This document shows, in pieces, positions 64,000 to 64,000 of a DNA stretch of 64,000 nucleotides. A program made the position numbers and the translations under genes. The stretch lies in contig NZ_CP037452.1 in assembly GCF_007754425.1 (NCBI RefSeq), forward strand, positions 434,001-498,000, read 5' to 3'. This DNA is from Gimesia fumaroli. GTDB lineage: Bacteria; Planctomycetota; Planctomycetia; Planctomycetales; Planctomycetaceae. The notes under the pieces are model-generated. The model ran no database searches. It saw only the letters and a program-made list of their open reading frames with translations, and was not told where the DNA came from. Every line of letters begins with the position of its first letter. The first letter of the stretch is position 1.

Positions 64000-64000
64000 C

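Overview
The window looks like a planctomycete chromosome, probably Gimesia-like. The main evidence is the partial PVC-type CxxCH haem protein with HEAT-like repeats at the left edge, a sulfatase/LTA-synthase-type protein at the right edge, small proteins with a planctomycete flavour, and frequent weak or absent Shine-Dalgarno sites. The genus is an inference; no rRNA or other marker gene is present.

Region 1 (1-14.0 kb) is ordinary, gene-dense chromosome: the CxxCH protein, a small membrane protein, a coupled fatty-acid desaturase and metallo-beta-lactamase-fold hydrolase, a C45/acyltransferase-like protein, a DegT-type aminotransferase, an FAD-linked oxidase, a RedB-like thioredoxin-fold protein coupled to a large hybrid histidine kinase, and a transglutaminase-like protease.

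Region 2 starts at about 14.3 kb. There, a terminator and only the 3' half of a tRNA-Leu(GAG) gene lie on the minus strand, the usual scar of tRNA-directed island integration. To its right is an accessory region rich in transposases and broken genes. Its core (16.1-43.8 kb) combines a four-gene YbhGFSR-like exporter; a HEAT protein with a P-type proton ATPase; and a carbohydrate module of acetate kinase, phosphoketolase, class I aldolase and 4-alpha-glucanotransferase, with glycogen debranching enzyme further on. It also holds BON and Hsp20 proteins, a sensor kinase, CorA, CBS, an APC permease and a SpoIIAA-like protein. My reading is a transferable module that turns stored glycogen into acetyl phosphate, ATP and acetate while a proton pump and chaperones keep the cell alive under low energy or low oxygen. 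The module is decaying: transaldolase, glucose-6-phosphate isomerase, a second proton ATPase, a NarL-type regulator and csrA survive only as remnants that can be read in the sequence.

Region 3 (43.8-52.2 kb) is mobile-element territory. It holds an IS3 remnant, an IS110/IS1111 element, a wrecked glycosyltransferase, small genes with pyrimidine-rich leaders, a repeated 5' leader motif, a TGACA/TGTCA-rich repeat block, and a two-gene plasmid-like replication module followed by a GC-rich hairpin element.

Region 4 (52.6-64 kb) holds an OmpR-type regulator and kinase overlapping by ATGA, a membrane-fusion protein, a heavy-metal-type RND pump and a TolC-family lipoprotein (a complete efflux system), then a PAP2-phosphatase lipoprotein and the truncated LTA-synthase-like protein on the other strand.
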